This document shows, in pieces, positions 63,595 through 64,000 of a stretch of 64,000 nt of DNA (position 1 is its first letter; the number at the start of each line of letters is the position of its first letter). Source of the DNA: Pholis gunnellus. Its lineage: Eukaryota; Chordata; Actinopteri; Perciformes; Pholidae. The notes below the pieces were generated by a model. It did no database searches, had not been told where the DNA came from, and was given only the letters and a program-made list of their open reading frames with translations. The translations under genes were made by a program, and so were the position numbers. The stretch covers positions 19,979,768-20,043,767 of the forward strand of contig OU342814.1 in NCBI GenBank assembly GCA_910591455.2. The letters run 5' to 3'.

Positions 63595-64000
63595 ATGTCT
63601 GAGATGATGAATGAGCCTATCAGACGAGAAGAGCTTCAGCAGGTTTGTCTGCCGTCATAATTAATGTATATTATAATTATTATATAATAACTATAGTTAT
63701 GTATTTCTCATGTTCCTGTGCATGAACGGTACAGTTTCAACTAACAAGGATGTGTCCTGAGGCTTGGACGTGGCCGACCTCGTACCTCACGTCAGGGTTG
63801 ATGCCACCCAGGAAGTACATTTCAAACCAAGGAAAACATTTTTCTAATGGGACGTTTCATGCTATTTATTTCCTGTTTTTACAGTATGGCGTTTTAGTGC
63901 CACAGGTCTATAAAGATGAATCCGAGTCTCCGCCCACCTCCTCTGGTTCCCTGGTGATCTTAAACCGAGGTGGTCTCTCCAAAAACAGCATCGCTGCTCT
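63595..64000 (+). CDS. Unidentified two-exon coding candidate, runs off the window
   Basis: A start ATG at 63595 opens 16 codons (MSEMMNEPIRREELQQ) that end exactly at a good donor, CAG/GTTTGT (63642/63643). After a 242-bp gap, a clean acceptor (TTTTTACAG, exon from 63885) opens a frame with no stop to the window end: YGVLVPQVYKDESESPPTSS, then GSLVILNRGGLSKNSIAAL. Both sites are phase 0 and the composition looks like real protein. I do not recognise the family. It could be the start of a gene within or beyond slc30a6 intron 6, or downstream of a truncated slc30a6. It does not resemble ZnT6 exon 7. Confidence 0.45.

Overview
The window looks like nuclear DNA of a ray-finned (teleost, probably percomorph) fish. 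Genes are split by GT-AG introns. There are dozens of (CA)n/(TG)n microsatellites, several over 100 bp, and several copies of a ~400-450 bp fish-type MITE whose ends read CAGTGGTG...CCACCACTG. There is no sign of operons, Shine-Dalgarno sites, CRISPR or tRNA/rRNA genes.

Five genes can be read with confidence. Left part: a divergent egr2-type zinc-finger transcription factor (+ strand, 6697-8094, two exons), intronless ado, a thiol dioxygenase (- strand, 12841-13587), and znf365, a C2H2/coiled-coil protein (- strand, about 29581-26178). The order egr2-ado-znf365, with egr2 opposite to the other two, matches the human 10q21 block in mirror image. Right part: sult6b1, a cytosolic sulfotransferase (- strand, 40845-32546), whose seven exons join to a clean 300-residue protein, and the 5' part of slc30a6 (ZnT6, + strand, from 45011), with six exons spread over 17 kb. 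The rest of slc30a6 is not seen before the window ends. At the extreme right edge (63595-64000, + strand) two exon-like pieces join in phase into an open protein I do not recognise.

Layout: 1-6240 gene desert with microsatellites and a MITE; 6257-6577 egr2 promoter with CArG/ETS, CCAAT, CRE-like and TATA elements, then two short uORFs; 8.1-12.8 kb 3' UTRs and repeats; 13.6-26.2 kb a 12.5-kb intergenic stretch with a higher-order minisatellite and a helicase-like scrap; 26.2-29.6 kb znf365; 32.5-40.8 kb sult6b1; 41-45 kb spacer between divergent sult6b1 and slc30a6; 45-64 kb slc30a6, mostly introns packed with microsatellites.

The genes do not form one pathway. They are a regulator (egr2), an oxygen-sensing enzyme (ado), a genome-stability/neuronal scaffold (znf365), a conjugating enzyme (sult6b1) and a secretory-pathway zinc transporter subunit (slc30a6). 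The most unusual sequence signals are: two sult6b1 splice acceptors whose polypyrimidine tracts are (TG)n microsatellites; a perfect 26-bp-arm hairpin in slc30a6 intron 1; a 77-residue N-terminal extension on ZnT6; the unidentified exon pair at the right edge; a divergent egr2 paralogue with a His-Pro repeat; and a phase conflict at the 3' end of znf365 next to a MITE.
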